Shown: one piece after another, positions 4,821-5,018 of the stretch
Layout: each line of letters begins with the position of its first letter
How positions within the stretch are numbered: position 1 is the stretch's first letter
NCBI RefSeq assembly: GCF_938045595.1
Contig: NZ_CALIBB010000219.1
Location: 1 to 5,018, forward strand
Source: an uncultured Campylobacter sp.
GTDB lineage: Bacteria > Campylobacterota > Campylobacteria > Campylobacterales > Campylobacteraceae
DNA length: 5,018 nt
Direction of reading: 5' to 3'
Translations under genes and position numbers: made by a program
The notes under the pieces: generated by a model
Told to the model about the DNA's origin: nothing
The model's input: the letters and a program-made list of their open reading frames with translations, nothing else
Database searches by the model: none

Positions 4821-5018
4821 ATGAAAAATACGGCATTCATCACGGGCGCTACGAGCGGCTTTGGTGAGGCGATCGCTAGGGCGCTTAGCGCGCAAGGCTA
4901 TAAGATCATAGCACTCGGGCGGCGCAAGGAGCGGCTACAGAAGCTAGCCGACGAGCTAGGCAATACGCACATTATCGCCGCGGACATTCGCGATAAAGCT
5001 GCGGTGTTTGACGCCGTA
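4821..5018 (+). CDS. Short-chain dehydrogenase, YdfG type (partial, 5' end)
   Basis: The first 66 codons of a classical short-chain dehydrogenase/reductase, cut by the window end; the full protein should be about 245-255 residues. The N-terminal Rossmann motif TGATSGFG (residues 8-15, TGxxxGxG) binds the nicotinamide cofactor. ALGRRKERL (31-39) places two arginines after the second beta-strand, which favours NADP(H) over NAD(H). The acidic residue in ADIR (54-57) matches the adenine-contacting Asp. The phrasing GATSGFGEAIAR and GRRKERLQKL closely resembles E. coli YdfG, an NADP-dependent 3-hydroxy acid dehydrogenase (L-allo-threonine, serine, malonic semialdehyde). The catalytic Ser-Tyr-Lys lies beyond the window, so the substrate is not assured. 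The start is set by AAAGGGG, five bases before the ATG. Confidence 0.88.
   Translation, partial: MKNTAFITGATSGFGEAIARALSAQGYKIIALGRRKERLQKLADELGNTHIIAADIRDKAAVFDAV

Noticed and set aside
1..5018. CRISPR array, insertion sequence, tRNA or rRNA
   Set aside because: No regularly spaced long repeats, transposase-like frames, terminal inverted repeats with target duplications, or RNA gene signatures were seen on either strand.

Overview
The window looks like a Campylobacter chromosome. The diagnostic gene is a Campylobacter-type major outer membrane porin whose mature N-terminus reads PLEEAIKDVDLNG. Promoters built on extended TGnTATAAT boxes without a clear -35, and spacers rich in AAATTTT words, fit the genus. 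The moderately high GC of the non-porin genes suggests one of the less AT-rich species (the gracilis/rectus/showae/curvus side), but the species cannot be fixed from sequence alone.

Layout. Positions 1-640 hold no gene I can defend, only AT-rich hairpins. Positions 628-722 look like a self-contained small RNA gene: an extended -10, a hairpin presenting an anti-Shine-Dalgarno loop, and a rho-independent terminator. Four 11-bp direct repeats (743-786) then lead into the promoter of the porin gene (860-2083), which ends in two consecutive hairpins, the second a strong terminator. Next come a secreted monohaem cytochrome c (2159-2734) and a DJ-1/PfpI-family protein (2745-3287), closely spaced and probably co-transcribed. 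Positions 3290-3747 are a badly decayed luxS gene, recognised by reading three frames together, followed by a second, unidentified remnant to about 3860. On the minus strand lies an orphan polytopic membrane protein (3908-4576) with its own promoter. The window closes with the 5' end of a YdfG-type short-chain dehydrogenase (4821 onward).

How the parts work together. The porin unit has the richest control region. The putative sRNA's loop is a perfect 10-nt complement of the porin ribosome-binding site, which suggests an RNA-level brake on an abundant porin encoded next door. The 11-bp phased repeats suggest a response regulator of the OmpR/PhoB type at the promoter. The luxS remnant implies that this lineage has lost the S-ribosylhomocysteine lyase/AI-2 step at this locus. 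These three observations (candidate porin-adjacent sRNA, phased operator, dead luxS) are the most interesting features of the window.
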